DNA of 64,000 nucleotides, taken from Duganella sp. Root336D2. Lineage in GTDB: Bacteria > Pseudomonadota > Gammaproteobacteria > Burkholderiales > Burkholderiaceae_D. Under the pieces are notes generated by a model that searched no databases, was not told the origin of the DNA, and was given only the letters and a program-made list of their open reading frames with translations. The position numbers were made by a program, and so were the translations under genes. The DNA is taken from positions 186,001-250,000 of the forward strand of contig NZ_LMDB01000039.1 of the NCBI RefSeq assembly GCF_001425005.1, written 5' to 3'. Below, piece by piece: positions 51,182 through 61,609 of this stretch. Within the stretch, counting starts at the first letter, position 1, and each line of letters begins with the position of its first letter.

Positions 51182-51708
51182 TTCAGGTATTTCGCAGGAA
51201 CGGCTGCGGTCAGCCAAACCCCGTTTTCTGAAATGTAGAAGAGGTGGCCGTCGCGGGCCATCTGGCCGGATTCCACGCTCAGTATCACTGGCTTGCCGTG
51301 CCGGCTGCCGACTTTTTCCGCAGTTGCCAGGTCGGTCGACAAGTGGACGTGCTGGCGCGCGGCAGGATGCAGGCCGCTTTCGCGGATCGAGTCGAGAAAA
51401 CGCGTTGCGGTGCCGTGGTACAACTGCTCCGGCGGCGCCTGCGGCGCCAATCCCAGTGCGATGTCGACGGAATGGCCCTGGTTGGCCCGGATCTTCGTCC
51501 CGTCCTCGCTGATCGCAAAACGCTTCTTGTCGCTGTTCTTGACGATGGATTGGATCTGGGACCGGCTCAAATCGGTCCCCCGCAGGTTCGCACGGGCAAT
51601 CAATTCGTCGATCGACGCCCACCCATTCTGGTCCAGTACGAGCCCGATTTCTTCCGGTTTGTGACGCAAGACCAGGCTCAGGAACTTGCTTTTACTGACT
51701 TCGTTCAT
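51169..51708 (-). CDS. kptA: RNA 2'-phosphotransferase KptA/Tpt1
   Basis: 179 aa. Catalytic residues of the family are visible: R15-H16 (VLRHKPEE), R74 (TKIRANQGHS) and the ADP-ribosyl part YHGTATRFLDSI, HVHLSTD and RHGKPVIL. It moves an internal RNA 2'-phosphate to NAD+. In eukaryotes it finishes tRNA splicing; bacteria lack that pathway, so its natural substrate here is unknown. No rtcB or ligase gene is adjacent. The gene converges on dadA with a 13-base overlap. Confidence 0.93.
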   Translation of the reverse strand: MNEVSKSKFLSLVLRHKPEEIGLVLDQNGWASIDELIARANLRGTDLSRSQIQSIVKNSDKKRFAISEDGTKIRANQGHSVDIALGLAPQAPPEQLYHGTATRFLDSIRESGLHPAARQHVHLSTDLATAEKVGSRHGKPVILSVESGQMARDGHLFYISENGVWLTAAVPAKYLNQTL

Positions 51709-51717
51709 CTCGATATG

Positions 51718-52131
51718 TTAGCACCTGGCACTGTCGGCTTTCTTTACCGTACAGCCGATGAGCAGGGCAAGGCCCAGGCTTAGCAATGCGAAAGTCCCCG
51801 GCTCGGGCACTGCCACCAGCACGGGCGACTGGATCGGCGTCTCGAAGAGCGGCGGCGTGCCGGTTTGCCCCGGGTAAGTCGAAGGCAATGCCGGGCCAGG
51901 CACGCTGGCAGGCGGATCCGGCACAGGCAGGGGCGGCGGCAGCCCCCTGAAAGGCGGAGGCCTGCGATTGAAATACGATGCCGGCGGCTGGCTGTAGTTC
52001 ATATAGCTGAACTGGATACTGTTGACGGTATAGGGCGACTGTGTCGATACGATTGGATCCGCAAGTGCTTGATCCCGGGCCAGGACAAAGCAGGCCAGCA
52101 GACAAGTTTTGAGCAAGGCATCAGCTTTCAT
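51718..52131 (-). CDS. PEP-CTERM sorting-domain protein
   Basis: 137 aa from the ATG at 52131, with a GGAGCG site. Signal peptide is at about 1-25 (ending DQALA). A Pro-rich middle (RRPPPFRGLPPPLPVPDPPASVPGP region) follows. The C-terminus carries VPEPGTFALLSLGLALLIGCTVKK, the PEP motif, hydrophobic helix and basic end recognised by exosortase. Such proteins are exported and linked to exopolysaccharide. The ligand is unknown. It implies an exosortase elsewhere in the genome. Confidence 0.85.
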   Translation of the reverse strand: MKADALLKTCLLACFVLARDQALADPIVSTQSPYTVNSIQFSYMNYSQPPASYFNRRPPPFRGLPPPLPVPDPPASVPGPALPSTYPGQTGTPPLFETPIQSPVLVAVPEPGTFALLSLGLALLIGCTVKKADSARC

Positions 52132-52324
52132 TTTTTGCGCTCCGGGTCGGGTTGGCGAAAACTTCAAGCTTGCAGATGCATCAACTGTACCTGCCCCTAA
52201 GTGCCTGATTATCCAGTCGCCTCCTGTTTCAACCGCGCCTGGCGTAAAGATCTGCGACGCGCTTGGAGTCGCCGCTTGGCCTTGGGAAGTCACGCCAGCG
52301 TGCGATATGGCGGATAATGGCGGG

Positions 52325-52753
52325 ATGTCCAAATCCAAGACCCCTGTCGGCTGCCCATGCGGCGGTCCTTCTTTTGAGGCTTGCTGCGGCCCCTTTATTG
52401 AAGGGAAAGCCCTGCCGGAAACGGCTGAGCAGCTGATGCGCTCCCGCTATTCCGCCTATACACTCCAGAACGAGTCGTATTTGTTGTCGACTTGGCACCA
52501 AAGCACCCGTCCCGCCGAGCCAATTATTAAGCAGGACGAAAAGCTCCAGTGGTTGGGACTTGAGGTAAAATCTGCTTTACGTTTACGTCAACGTAAAGCA
52601 GAAGCCCAGCCGAACGAGGATTTTGTCGAGTTCGTCGCCCGCCTGCGGGTGAATGGCCGCGGCCAGCGCCTGCATGAGCTGAGCCGCTTCCTGCGCGAAC
52701 CGGGTGAAGGTGGCCTGCGCTGGTTTTACGTCGACGGCGAATTTCCAGAATAA
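52325..52753 (+). CDS. YchJ-like SEC-C motif protein (UPF0225)
   Basis: 142 aa from the ATG at 52325. An N-terminal Cys-rich zinc motif is seen in CPCGGPSFEACCGPFI (C10, C12, C20, C21). The NTF2-like part has AEQLMRSRYSAYTLQNESYLLSTWHQSTRP and a C-terminal WFYVDGEFPE. Biochemical function is unknown. Its codons around residues 83-93 (SALRLRQRKAE) contain the LiuR-type palindrome for the next operon. It ends 17 bases before liuB. Confidence 0.9.
   Translation: MSKSKTPVGCPCGGPSFEACCGPFIEGKALPETAEQLMRSRYSAYTLQNESYLLSTWHQSTRPAEPIIKQDEKLQWLGLEVKSALRLRQRKAEAQPNEDFVEFVARLRVNGRGQRLHELSRFLREPGEGGLRWFYVDGEFPE
52571..52602. promoter_or_regulatory. LiuR-type palindrome inside ychJ, upstream of liuB
   Basis: A 32-bp palindrome, TCTGCTTTACGTTTAC followed by GTCAACGTAAAGCAGA, pairs at 15 of 16 positions. 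The core ACGTTTACGTCAACGT matches the liuA-proximal site (ACGTTTACGTTAACGT) at 15 of 16 bases. It lies within the upstream coding sequence, about 170 bases before the liuB start. It is the best-formed of three such sites in the window. Confidence 0.7.
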
Positions 52754-52770
52754 AAGAAGAGGACGAGACA

Positions 52771-54378
<1,608 letters not shown>

Positions 54379-54388
54379 GGAGATGACG

Positions 54389-55174
54389 ATGACCTATGTA
54401 ACCCTGACCATCGGCATCAGCGACAGGATCGCCACCGTCACCCTGAATCGCCCGGACGTACGCAATGCCTTCAACGAGCATTCGATCAACGAGCTGGCGC
54501 GCGCCTTCTCGGAACTGGGCCGCAACGAAAACGTGCGCGCCATCGTGCTGGCCGGGAACGGTCCGGCCTTCTGCGCCGGCGGTGACCTGAACTGGATGAA
54601 AAAGATGGCCCATTACACCCACGAGGAGAATGAGGCCGACGCCATGCAGCTGGCGCAAATGCTGCGCACGATCTACCTGTGCCCGAAACCGACCGTGGCG
54701 CGCGTGCATGGCGATTGCTATGCGGGCGGCATGGGTCTCGTTTCCGCCTGCGACATCATCGTCGCGGTGCCGGAGGCGAATTTCTGCCTGAGCGAAGTGA
54801 AACTGGGCCTGATCCCCGCGACCATTTCGCCGTATGTGATCAAGGCGATGGGTGAGCAGGCTTCGCGCCGCTATTTCCTCACCGCCGAACGTTTCAGCGC
54901 CGCCGAAGCACACCGCATCGGCATGGTGCACGAACTGGTCGCCGCCGACGCGCTGGACGCCAAGATGGCGGAAGTGCTGAAGGCGCTGGTGACCAACAGC
55001 CCGAACGCAGTGAAGGAAGCCAAAGTGCTGGTGCGCGACATCGTCGGCAAGCCGGTGAACGATGCGCTGCTGGCCGATACGGCCGAACGCATCGCCCACA
55101 TCCGCGCTTCCGAGCAGGGCCGCGAAGGCGTGACTTCCTTCCTGGAGAAGCGCAAGCCGGGCTGGCTGAATTGA
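54389..55174 (+). CDS. liuC: Methylglutaconyl-CoA hydratase (enoyl-CoA hydratase family)
   Basis: 261 aa from the ATG at 54389, which is spaced 6 bases from AAGGAG (54377-54382); the ATG at 54383 would touch that site. Crotonase motifs: NRPDVRNAFNE, the oxyanion GNGPAFCAGGDLNWMKKM and HGDCYAGGMGLVSACDIIV, with SEVKLGLIPATISPYVI typical of methylglutaconyl-CoA hydratases. It hydrates 3-methylglutaconyl-CoA to HMG-CoA. It lies 10 bases after liuB. Next downstream is bioA. Confidence 0.92.
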   Translation: MTYVTLTIGISDRIATVTLNRPDVRNAFNEHSINELARAFSELGRNENVRAIVLAGNGPAFCAGGDLNWMKKMAHYTHEENEADAMQLAQMLRTIYLCPKPTVARVHGDCYAGGMGLVSACDIIVAVPEANFCLSEVKLGLIPATISPYVIKAMGEQASRRYFLTAERFSAAEAHRIGMVHELVAADALDAKMAEVLKALVTNSPNAVKEAKVLVRDIVGKPVNDALLADTAERIAHIRASEQGREGVTSFLEKRKPGWLN

Positions 55175-55186
55175 ACGGAGCAGTTT

Positions 55187-56515
55187 TTGGAAGCAAACCA
55201 ACAAAGCGATTGGGTAGCACGTAGCCTGAAGTCTGTCTGGCACCCGTGCACCCAGATGCAGCACCATGAAAGCGTGCCGCTGATTCCCGTCAGCCATGGC
55301 CGCGGCGTGTGGCTGTACGACCACCAAGGCAACCGCTACCTGGATGCGATCAGTTCCTGGTGGGTGAACCTGTTCGGCCACGCCAACCCGCGCATCAACG
55401 CGGCATTGCGCGAGCAGCTCGACATGCTGGAGCATGCGATGCTGGCCGGCTTCACCCACGAGCCGGTGATCCAGCTCAGCGAACGCCTGGCGACGCTGAC
55501 CCAGCACAATCTGGGCCACGCCTTCTATGCCTCGGATGGCGCCTCGGCGGTCGAAATCGCCCTGAAAATGAGCTTCCATTCCTGGCGCAATATGGGCCAG
55601 GGCGGCAAACAGGAATTCGTTTGCCTGAAAGGCAGCTACCACGGCGAGACCATCGGCGCGCTGGCGGTAACCGACGTGGCGCTGTTCAAGGACGCCTACG
55701 GTCCGCTGCTGCGCGCCACGCAGACCGTGATGTCGCCGGATGCGCGCCAGGCTGCCGAAGGGGAAACGGCGGCCGATGTGGCGCGCCGCGCCGCCGCCGA
55801 CGTCGAGCGCATGTTCACCGAACGCGCCGGCAAGATCGCGGCCATCATCATCGAGCCGCTGGTGCAATGCGCGACCGGCATGGCGATGCACGATCCGCTC
55901 TACCTGAAACTGGTGCGCGAGCTGTGCGACCGGCACGGCGTGCACCTGATCCTGGACGAAATCGCGGTCGGCTGCGGCCGCACCGGCACCTTCTTCGCCT
56001 GCGAGCAGGCCGGCATCTGGCCGGACTTCCTTTGCCTGTCGAAGGGCATCAGCGGCGGCTACCTGCCGTTGTCCATCGTGCTGTCGCGCGACGAAATCTA
56101 CCAGGCCTTCTATGATGCCGACGTCACGCGCGGCTTCCTGCACTCGCACTCGTACACCGGCAATCCGCTGGCCTGCCGCGCCGCGCTTGCTACGCTGGAC
56201 ATTTTCGCCGAAGACCACGTGCTGGAAGCGAACAAGGCGCGCTCGCGCAAACTGACCGAGGCCCTGGCGCCGCTGGCCAAGCACGAGCACACCGGGAACT
56301 TCCGCAACCGGGGCATGATCTGGGCCTTCGATGCAGTCGGCGCCACGCCGGGCTTCTCGCGCCGCTTCTTCACCGAGGGTACCAGGCAGGAACTTTTGCT
56401 GCGCCCGATCGGCAATACCGTGTACCTGATGCCGCCGTACATCCTCAGCGACGAGGAAATCGACGGCCTGGCCGCGCGTACGCTGTCGGTGTTCGAGAAA
56501 ACGCGGGTGGGCTGA
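55187..56515 (+). CDS. bioA: Adenosylmethionine-8-amino-7-oxononanoate transaminase, TTG start
   Basis: 442 aa from TTG at 55187 (CGGAG at 55176-55180, 6-base spacing); no ATG with a suitable site lies nearby. PLP Lys286 is in LCLSKGISGGYLPLS. Substrate/PLP segments are SSWWVNLFGHANP, ASDGASAVEIALKMSF and LILDEIAVGCGRTGT. It converts KAPA to DAPA with S-adenosylmethionine as amino donor. It follows liuC by 12 bases; bioF starts 2 bases after its stop. Confidence 0.94.
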   Translation: MEANQQSDWVARSLKSVWHPCTQMQHHESVPLIPVSHGRGVWLYDHQGNRYLDAISSWWVNLFGHANPRINAALREQLDMLEHAMLAGFTHEPVIQLSERLATLTQHNLGHAFYASDGASAVEIALKMSFHSWRNMGQGGKQEFVCLKGSYHGETIGALAVTDVALFKDAYGPLLRATQTVMSPDARQAAEGETAADVARRAAADVERMFTERAGKIAAIIIEPLVQCATGMAMHDPLYLKLVRELCDRHGVHLILDEIAVGCGRTGTFFACEQAGIWPDFLCLSKGISGGYLPLSIVLSRDEIYQAFYDADVTRGFLHSHSYTGNPLACRAALATLDIFAEDHVLEANKARSRKLTEALAPLAKHEHTGNFRNRGMIWAFDAVGATPGFSRRFFTEGTRQELLLRPIGNTVYLMPPYILSDEEIDGLAARTLSVFEKTRVG

Positions 56516-56517
56516 TC

Positions 56518-57702
56518 ATGGAACTTCTCGCAAAACTCGACCAGCAGTTGCAGGCGCTGGATGACAAAAACCTGATCCGCAAACGGCGTTCGGTGGAAAC
56601 CGCCTGCGGCCCGCGCGTGATGGTGGATGGCCGCGAACTTCTGGCCTTCTGCAGCAATGATTACCTTGGCCTGGCCGCGCATCCGCGCCTGGCTGAAGCG
56701 ATGCAGCAGGGCGTTGAGCTGTACGGCACCGGCAGCGGCGCCTCCCACCTGATCAGCGGCCATAGCCGCGCGCACACGCTGCTGGAGCAGCGCCTGGCAG
56801 AATTCCTGTCGCCGCACCTGGTGCACGCGCAGGCGCTGTATTTCTGCACCGGCTATATGGCCAACCTTGCCGTGCTGACCGGACTCTCGGTGGGCGAAAA
56901 GGACACTGAAATCTTCAGCGAAGCACTGAACCACGCCTCGCTGATCGACGGTGCCCGCCTGGCGCGCACCAGGCTGTCCGTCTACCCGCACGCCGACGTA
57001 GCGGCGCTGGGTGAACTGCTGGCCACCAGCACCGCCAGCAACAAGATCGTGGTCACCGATTCCGTGTTCAGCATGGATGGCGACCTGGCCGAGCTGCCTG
57101 CGCTGCTGGCCCTGTGCGAGCAGCACAATGCCTGGCTGGTGGTGGACGACGCCCACGGCTTCGGCACGCTGGGCGAGAACGGCCGCGGCGCATTGGAGCA
57201 CTTCGCCATGCGCTCGCCCTACCTGGTCTATGTCGGCACGCTGGGCAAGGCGGCCGGTGTCGGCGGCGCCTTCGTCGCGGCGCACCGCACCGTGGTGGAA
57301 ACCCTGATCCAGCGCGCCCGCCCCTACATCTTCACCACCGCCGCTCCGCCGGCGCTGGCGCACGCACTGCAAGCGAGCCTGGATATCATCTGCGGCGAAG
57401 AAGGCCGCGAGCGCCGCGCCCACCTGCAGTCTCTGGTGGCACAATTGCAGGACAGCCTGCGCCTGAAGCGCTGGCAGCTGCTGCCGTCAAGGACGGCGAT
57501 CCAGCCAATCATCATTGGCGAGAACGATGAAACCATGCGGCTGTCCGCCGCGCTGTACGAGCAGGGCATCTGGGTAGGCGGCATCCGGCCGCCGACCGTG
57601 CCGGCCGGAACCGCGCGCCTGCGCATCACCTTGTCCGCCGGCCACTCGGCCGACGACGTGCGCCGCCTGGCAGACGCTATCAACAAACTTGAAAGGACCT
57701 GA
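56518..57702 (+). CDS. bioF: 8-amino-7-oxononanoate synthase
   Basis: 394 aa. PLP Lys244 is in GTLGKAAGVGGAFVAA. Other class II aminotransferase segments: FCSNDYLGLAAHPRL, GSGASHLISGHSRAH, TDSVFSMDGDLAELP and LVVDDAHGFGTLGENG. It condenses pimeloyl-ACP (or pimeloyl-CoA) with alanine to KAPA. It is 2 bases after bioA. The early pimelate genes bioC and bioH are not in the window. Confidence 0.96.
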   Translation: MELLAKLDQQLQALDDKNLIRKRRSVETACGPRVMVDGRELLAFCSNDYLGLAAHPRLAEAMQQGVELYGTGSGASHLISGHSRAHTLLEQRLAEFLSPHLVHAQALYFCTGYMANLAVLTGLSVGEKDTEIFSEALNHASLIDGARLARTRLSVYPHADVAALGELLATSTASNKIVVTDSVFSMDGDLAELPALLALCEQHNAWLVVDDAHGFGTLGENGRGALEHFAMRSPYLVYVGTLGKAAGVGGAFVAAHRTVVETLIQRARPYIFTTAAPPALAHALQASLDIICGEEGRERRAHLQSLVAQLQDSLRLKRWQLLPSRTAIQPIIIGENDETMRLSAALYEQGIWVGGIRPPTVPAGTARLRITLSAGHSADDVRRLADAINKLERT

Positions 57703-57703
57703 T

Positions 57704-58471
57704 ATGGCGCTTGAAGACCCTGTCATCGCTCCTGAGCCACAAGCCGCAGTGGCCGTCGATGGCCTGCCGCCGCGCTTCGCCTGCTTTGTGGCGGGCACCG
57801 ACACCGAAATCGGCAAGACGCTCACGTCGTCCGCGATGCTGTACTCGCTGGTGAAAAATGGCGCCCGCGCCTGCGGCATGAAACCCGTCGCCGCCGGCGC
57901 GGTTATGAGGAACGGCCAGTTGCACAACGACGACGCCGACCAGCTGATCGAAGCAAGCAACGTACACTTGCCGCAGTCGCTGACCACCCCATTCATGCTG
58001 AAAGAGCCGGCTGCACCGCATATCGCCGCCGCGCTGGAAGGCATTGAGATCGACCCGGTGCCGATCCTGGCCGCCTACGTTGAAATCGCCGCCGCTACCG
58101 ACGCCATCGTGGTGGAAGGCGTAGGCGGTTTCTGCGTTCCGCTGACCGACGATCTCGACACCGCCGACCTGGCCGAGCAGCTTGCGCTGCCGGTGGTGCT
58201 GGTGGTGGGCCTGCGCCTGGGCTGCATCAACCATGCGCTGCTGACCGTGGAAGCGATCGAGTCGCGCGGCCTGAAGCTCGTGGGCTGGGTCGCCAACACC
58301 CTGGAATTTGAAATGAACTTCGCGGACGAAAATATCGCCGCACTGTCAGCGCGCATTCCCGCGCCGCTGCTCGGCCGCATCCCGCGACTGGCAAAACCGA
58401 CTGCCGCCGCCGCTGCCGAATACCTGAACTTCACGTCCCTGCCGAACTGGCCGGGCCGCCGCACCACGTAA
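57704..58471 (+). CDS. bioD: Dethiobiotin synthetase
   Basis: 255 aa from the ATG at 57704, one base after the bioF stop, with AAAGGA upstream. The P-loop GTDTEIGKT is at 31-39. Later segments GMKPVAAGA, PAAPHIAAA, VEGVGGFCVPL and VVGLRLGCINHALLT match the family. It closes the ureido ring of DAPA with CO2 and ATP to give dethiobiotin. The first 22 residues are an extra low-complexity stretch compared with E. coli BioD. Confidence 0.95.
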   Translation: MALEDPVIAPEPQAAVAVDGLPPRFACFVAGTDTEIGKTLTSSAMLYSLVKNGARACGMKPVAAGAVMRNGQLHNDDADQLIEASNVHLPQSLTTPFMLKEPAAPHIAAALEGIEIDPVPILAAYVEIAAATDAIVVEGVGGFCVPLTDDLDTADLAEQLALPVVLVVGLRLGCINHALLTVEAIESRGLKLVGWVANTLEFEMNFADENIAALSARIPAPLLGRIPRLAKPTAAAAAEYLNFTSLPNWPGRRTT

Positions 58472-58483
58472 GAGAGGAAGAAC

Positions 58484-59524
58484 ATGTCCCTGCAAGAACC
58501 TAAAGCCGTCCAACTGCACCGTCCAACCGCCGCCATCAAGTTGCCGGAGGCCGCTACCTGGCCCCTGGAAGACGTCATGGCGCTGTACGAGCTGCCATTC
58601 AACGATTTGATGTTCCGCGCACAGGAAGCCCATCGCGCCAACTGGCCGGACGGCGACGTCGAACTGGCGACCCTGCTCTCGATCAAGACCGGCGGCTGCG
58701 AAGAGGATTGCGGCTACTGCCCGCAAGCCGCGCGCTACGACACCGGCGTGGAAGCCAAGAAGATCCTGGACCTGGACACCGTGCTGGACGCCGCCAGGCA
58801 GGCGAAAGACAACGGCGCCACCCGTTTCTGCATGGGCGCTGCCTGGCGCAGCCCGAAAGAGCGCGACATGGAGAAAGTCGAAACCATGGTGCGTGAAGTG
58901 AAGGCCATGGGCCTGGAGACCTGCGCCACCCTGGGCATGCTGGAAGCCGACCAGGCACAGCGCCTGAAGGACGCGGGCCTGGACTACTACAACCACAACC
59001 TGGACACCTCGCCGGACTTCTACGACAACGTGATCTCCACCCGCCAGTACCAGGACCGCCTGGACACCCTGGGCCACGTGCGCAGCGCCGGCCTGAAGGT
59101 CTGCTGCGGCGGCATCGTGGGCATGGGCGAGACGCGCGAACAGCGCGCCGGCCTGATCGCCCAGCTGGCCAACCTGAATCCGTACCCTGAGTCGGTACCG
59201 GTCAACCACCTGGTGCAAGTGGAAGGTACCCCGCTGCACGGCCTGGACAAGCTGGACCCGCTGGAGTTCGTGCGCACCATCGCCATCGCCCGCATCACCA
59301 TGCCGAAGGCGCGCGTGCGCCTGTCCGCTGGCCGCCGCGAACTGGGCGAAGCCGTGCAGGCGATGTGCTTCATGGCCGGCGCCAACTCGATCTTCTACGG
59401 CGACAAGCTACTGACCACCGACAACCCGGAAGCCAACGACGACCGCGCCCTGCTGGCCAAACTGGGCCTGCCGACCCGCGGCGCCGTGCTGGACTCGGTA
59501 CAAAAAGAAGCCTGCGGCTGCTAA
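58484..59524 (+). CDS. bioB: Biotin synthase
   Basis: 346 aa. The radical-SAM cluster is C72, C76, C79 (GGCEEDCGYCPQ). Biotin synthase segments YYNHNLDTSPDFYDNVISTR, CCGGIVGMGET and NHLVQVEGTPL follow, and the C-terminal CGC motif is present (KEACGC). It inserts sulphur into dethiobiotin. It lies 12 bases after bioD. A 31-base A-rich spacer separates it from liuD, with no terminator hairpin. Confidence 0.97.
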   Translation: MSLQEPKAVQLHRPTAAIKLPEAATWPLEDVMALYELPFNDLMFRAQEAHRANWPDGDVELATLLSIKTGGCEEDCGYCPQAARYDTGVEAKKILDLDTVLDAARQAKDNGATRFCMGAAWRSPKERDMEKVETMVREVKAMGLETCATLGMLEADQAQRLKDAGLDYYNHNLDTSPDFYDNVISTRQYQDRLDTLGHVRSAGLKVCCGGIVGMGETREQRAGLIAQLANLNPYPESVPVNHLVQVEGTPLHGLDKLDPLEFVRTIAIARITMPKARVRLSAGRRELGEAVQAMCFMAGANSIFYGDKLLTTDNPEANDDRALLAKLGLPTRGAVLDSVQKEACGC

Positions 59525-59555
59525 GAAAAAATCCAAAAAAAGAGTAGAGAGAGAC

Positions 59556-61598
59556 ATGTTCAAAAAAATCCTGATTGCCAACCGTGGCGAGATCGCTTGC
59601 CGCGTCGCTGCAACCGCGCGGCGCCTGGGCATCAAGACCGTGGCCGTATATTCGGATGCGGACGCGAATGCCAAGCACGTTGCCGTGTGCGACGAAGCGG
59701 TGAACATCGGCCCGGCCGCCGCCAAGGAATCCTACCTGTGCGGCGACAAGCTGATCGCCGTGGCGCTGGCCACCGGTGCGGAAGCGATCCACCCGGGCTA
59801 TGGTTTCCTGTCCGAGAACGCCGAGTTTGCGGATGCCTGCGCCGAAGTGGGCCTGGCCTTCATCGGCCCGCCGGCGTCCGCCATGCGCGCCATGGGCTCG
59901 AAGTCGGCTGCCAAACAGCTGATGGAGAAGGCCAATGTGCCGCTGGTGCCGGGCTACCACGGCGACAACCAGGATGCAGGCTTCCTGCAGGAACAGGCAG
60001 ACCGCATCGGCTACCCGGTGCTGCTGAAGGCTTCGGCCGGCGGCGGCGGCAAGGGCATGCGCGTGGTCGAGTCGTCGGAAGCATTCAAGGATGCGCTGGC
60101 GTCCTGCAAACGCGAAGCCACCAGCTCATTCGGCGACGACAAGGTGCTGGCCGAGAAATACCTGCAGCGCCCGCGCCATATCGAGATCCAGGTGTTCGCC
60201 GATACGCACGGCAATTGCATCTACCTGTTCGAGCGTGACTGCTCCGTGCAGCGCCGCCACCAGAAAGTACTGGAGGAAGCGCCGGCGCCGGGCATGAACG
60301 CCGAACGCCGCGCCGCGATGGGCGAAGCCGCCGTCGCTGCGGCGCGCGCCGTGGGCTATGTCGGCGCCGGTACGGTGGAATTCATCGCCAACCAGGACGG
60401 CAGCTTCTACTTCATGGAAATGAATACCCGCCTGCAGGTTGAACACCCGGTGACCGAAATGATCACCGGCACCGACCTGGTGGAATGGCAGATCCGTGTC
60501 GCCGCCGGCGAAACCCTGCCGAAAAAGCAGGAAGAACTGACCATCAACGGCCACTCGATCGAGGCGCGTATCTATGCCGAGAATCCGGAGAAGGGCTTCC
60601 TGCCGTCGATCGGCACGCTGCGCCACTTGGAAACGCCTGGCGCCGCCAACTTCGAATTGGGCGGCGTGCCTGGCCATCCGGCTGCCGTGCGTATCGATTC
60701 CGGCGTGCGCGAGAACGATGCGATTTCGCCGTTCTACGACCCGATGATCGCCAAGCTGATCGTGTGGGGCGCCGACCGCAAGCAGGCCCTGGCCCGCATG
60801 GCGCAGGCGCTGTCGCAATACCAGATCGTCGGCCTGGCGACCAATATCGCCTTCCTGAAGCGCCTGGTGGAAGGCGATGCCTTCGCCAATGCCGACCTGG
60901 ATACCGGCCTGATTGAACGGAATCACGACGCGCTGTTCCCGCCTGCGCGCTCGATCCCGGTGGCTGCAGTAGCGCTGGCCGCGGTGTCGCTGATCGAGGA
61001 AGAGAAGGACAAGTCGGCCGCCCAATCCGGCGCCAACAAAGGTGATCCGTGGGGCCAGGCGCTGGGCTGGCGCATGAACTTCAACTATGCGCGCAAGCTG
61101 TCCTTCAGCGACGAGCACGGCAAGCAGTACGCGCCGATGCTGACCTACCTGCCGCACGGCTGGCAGTTCGAGATCAAGGGCCTGGAAGTCGAGCTGTCGC
61201 TGTTCAAGCAGGACGGCTCGGACCTGAGCATCAAGCTGGGCGAGACCTCGGTGCATGGAACGGTGCGCCGCGAGACGACCCGTGACGGGGTGGCCTTCCA
61301 CGTCTTCACCGGCGGCGGCCACTATGTGCTGGACTATAACGACCCCATGGCGCATGCCGGCGAATCCGAAGCGGAAGGCGGCCGCCTGACCGCGCCGATG
61401 CCGGGCAAGGTAGTCGCAGTCCTGGCCGAAAAGGGCAAGGAAGTGAAGAAAGGCGACGCGCTGGTGATCATGGAAGCGATGAAGATGGAGCACACCATCT
61501 CCGCCCCGCATGACGGCGTGGTCGAGGAGATCCTGTACGCGGTGGGCGACCAGGTGGCGGATGGCGCGCCGCTGCTGGCCTTCAAAACTGCCGCTTAA
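59556..61598 (+). CDS. liuD: Methylcrotonyl-CoA carboxylase, biotin-carrying (alpha) subunit
   Basis: 680 aa. The biotin carboxylase domain (1 to about 450) has KILIANRGEIACRV, HPGYGFLSENAEFA, KASAGGGGKGMRVV and EMNTRLQVEHPVTEM. A carboxylase BT-type middle region follows. The biotinyl lysine is Lys643 in EAMKMEH, 37 residues from the end. It pairs with LiuB. As a biotin enzyme it is preceded in the same operon by bioAFDB. The ATG is preceded by AGAGAGAG. Confidence 0.96.
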   Translation: MFKKILIANRGEIACRVAATARRLGIKTVAVYSDADANAKHVAVCDEAVNIGPAAAKESYLCGDKLIAVALATGAEAIHPGYGFLSENAEFADACAEVGLAFIGPPASAMRAMGSKSAAKQLMEKANVPLVPGYHGDNQDAGFLQEQADRIGYPVLLKASAGGGGKGMRVVESSEAFKDALASCKREATSSFGDDKVLAEKYLQRPRHIEIQVFADTHGNCIYLFERDCSVQRRHQKVLEEAPAPGMNAERRAAMGEAAVAAARAVGYVGAGTVEFIANQDGSFYFMEMNTRLQVEHPVTEMITGTDLVEWQIRVAAGETLPKKQEELTINGHSIEARIYAENPEKGFLPSIGTLRHLETPGAANFELGGVPGHPAAVRIDSGVRENDAISPFYDPMIAKLIVWGADRKQALARMAQALSQYQIVGLATNIAFLKRLVEGDAFANADLDTGLIERNHDALFPPARSIPVAAVALAAVSLIEEEKDKSAAQSGANKGDPWGQALGWRMNFNYARKLSFSDEHGKQYAPMLTYLPHGWQFEIKGLEVELSLFKQDGSDLSIKLGETSVHGTVRRETTRDGVAFHVFTGGGHYVLDYNDPMAHAGESEAEGGRLTAPMPGKVVAVLAEKGKEVKKGDALVIMEAMKMEHTISAPHDGVVEEILYAVGDQVADGAPLLAFKTAA

Positions 61599-61609
61599 GG
61601 AGAGGCGCA

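Noticed and set aside
59525..59555. A terminator between bioB and liuD suggested by the A-rich spacer
   Set aside because: No stem precedes a T-run on the + strand; it is A-rich and followed at once by the liuD ribosome-binding site.
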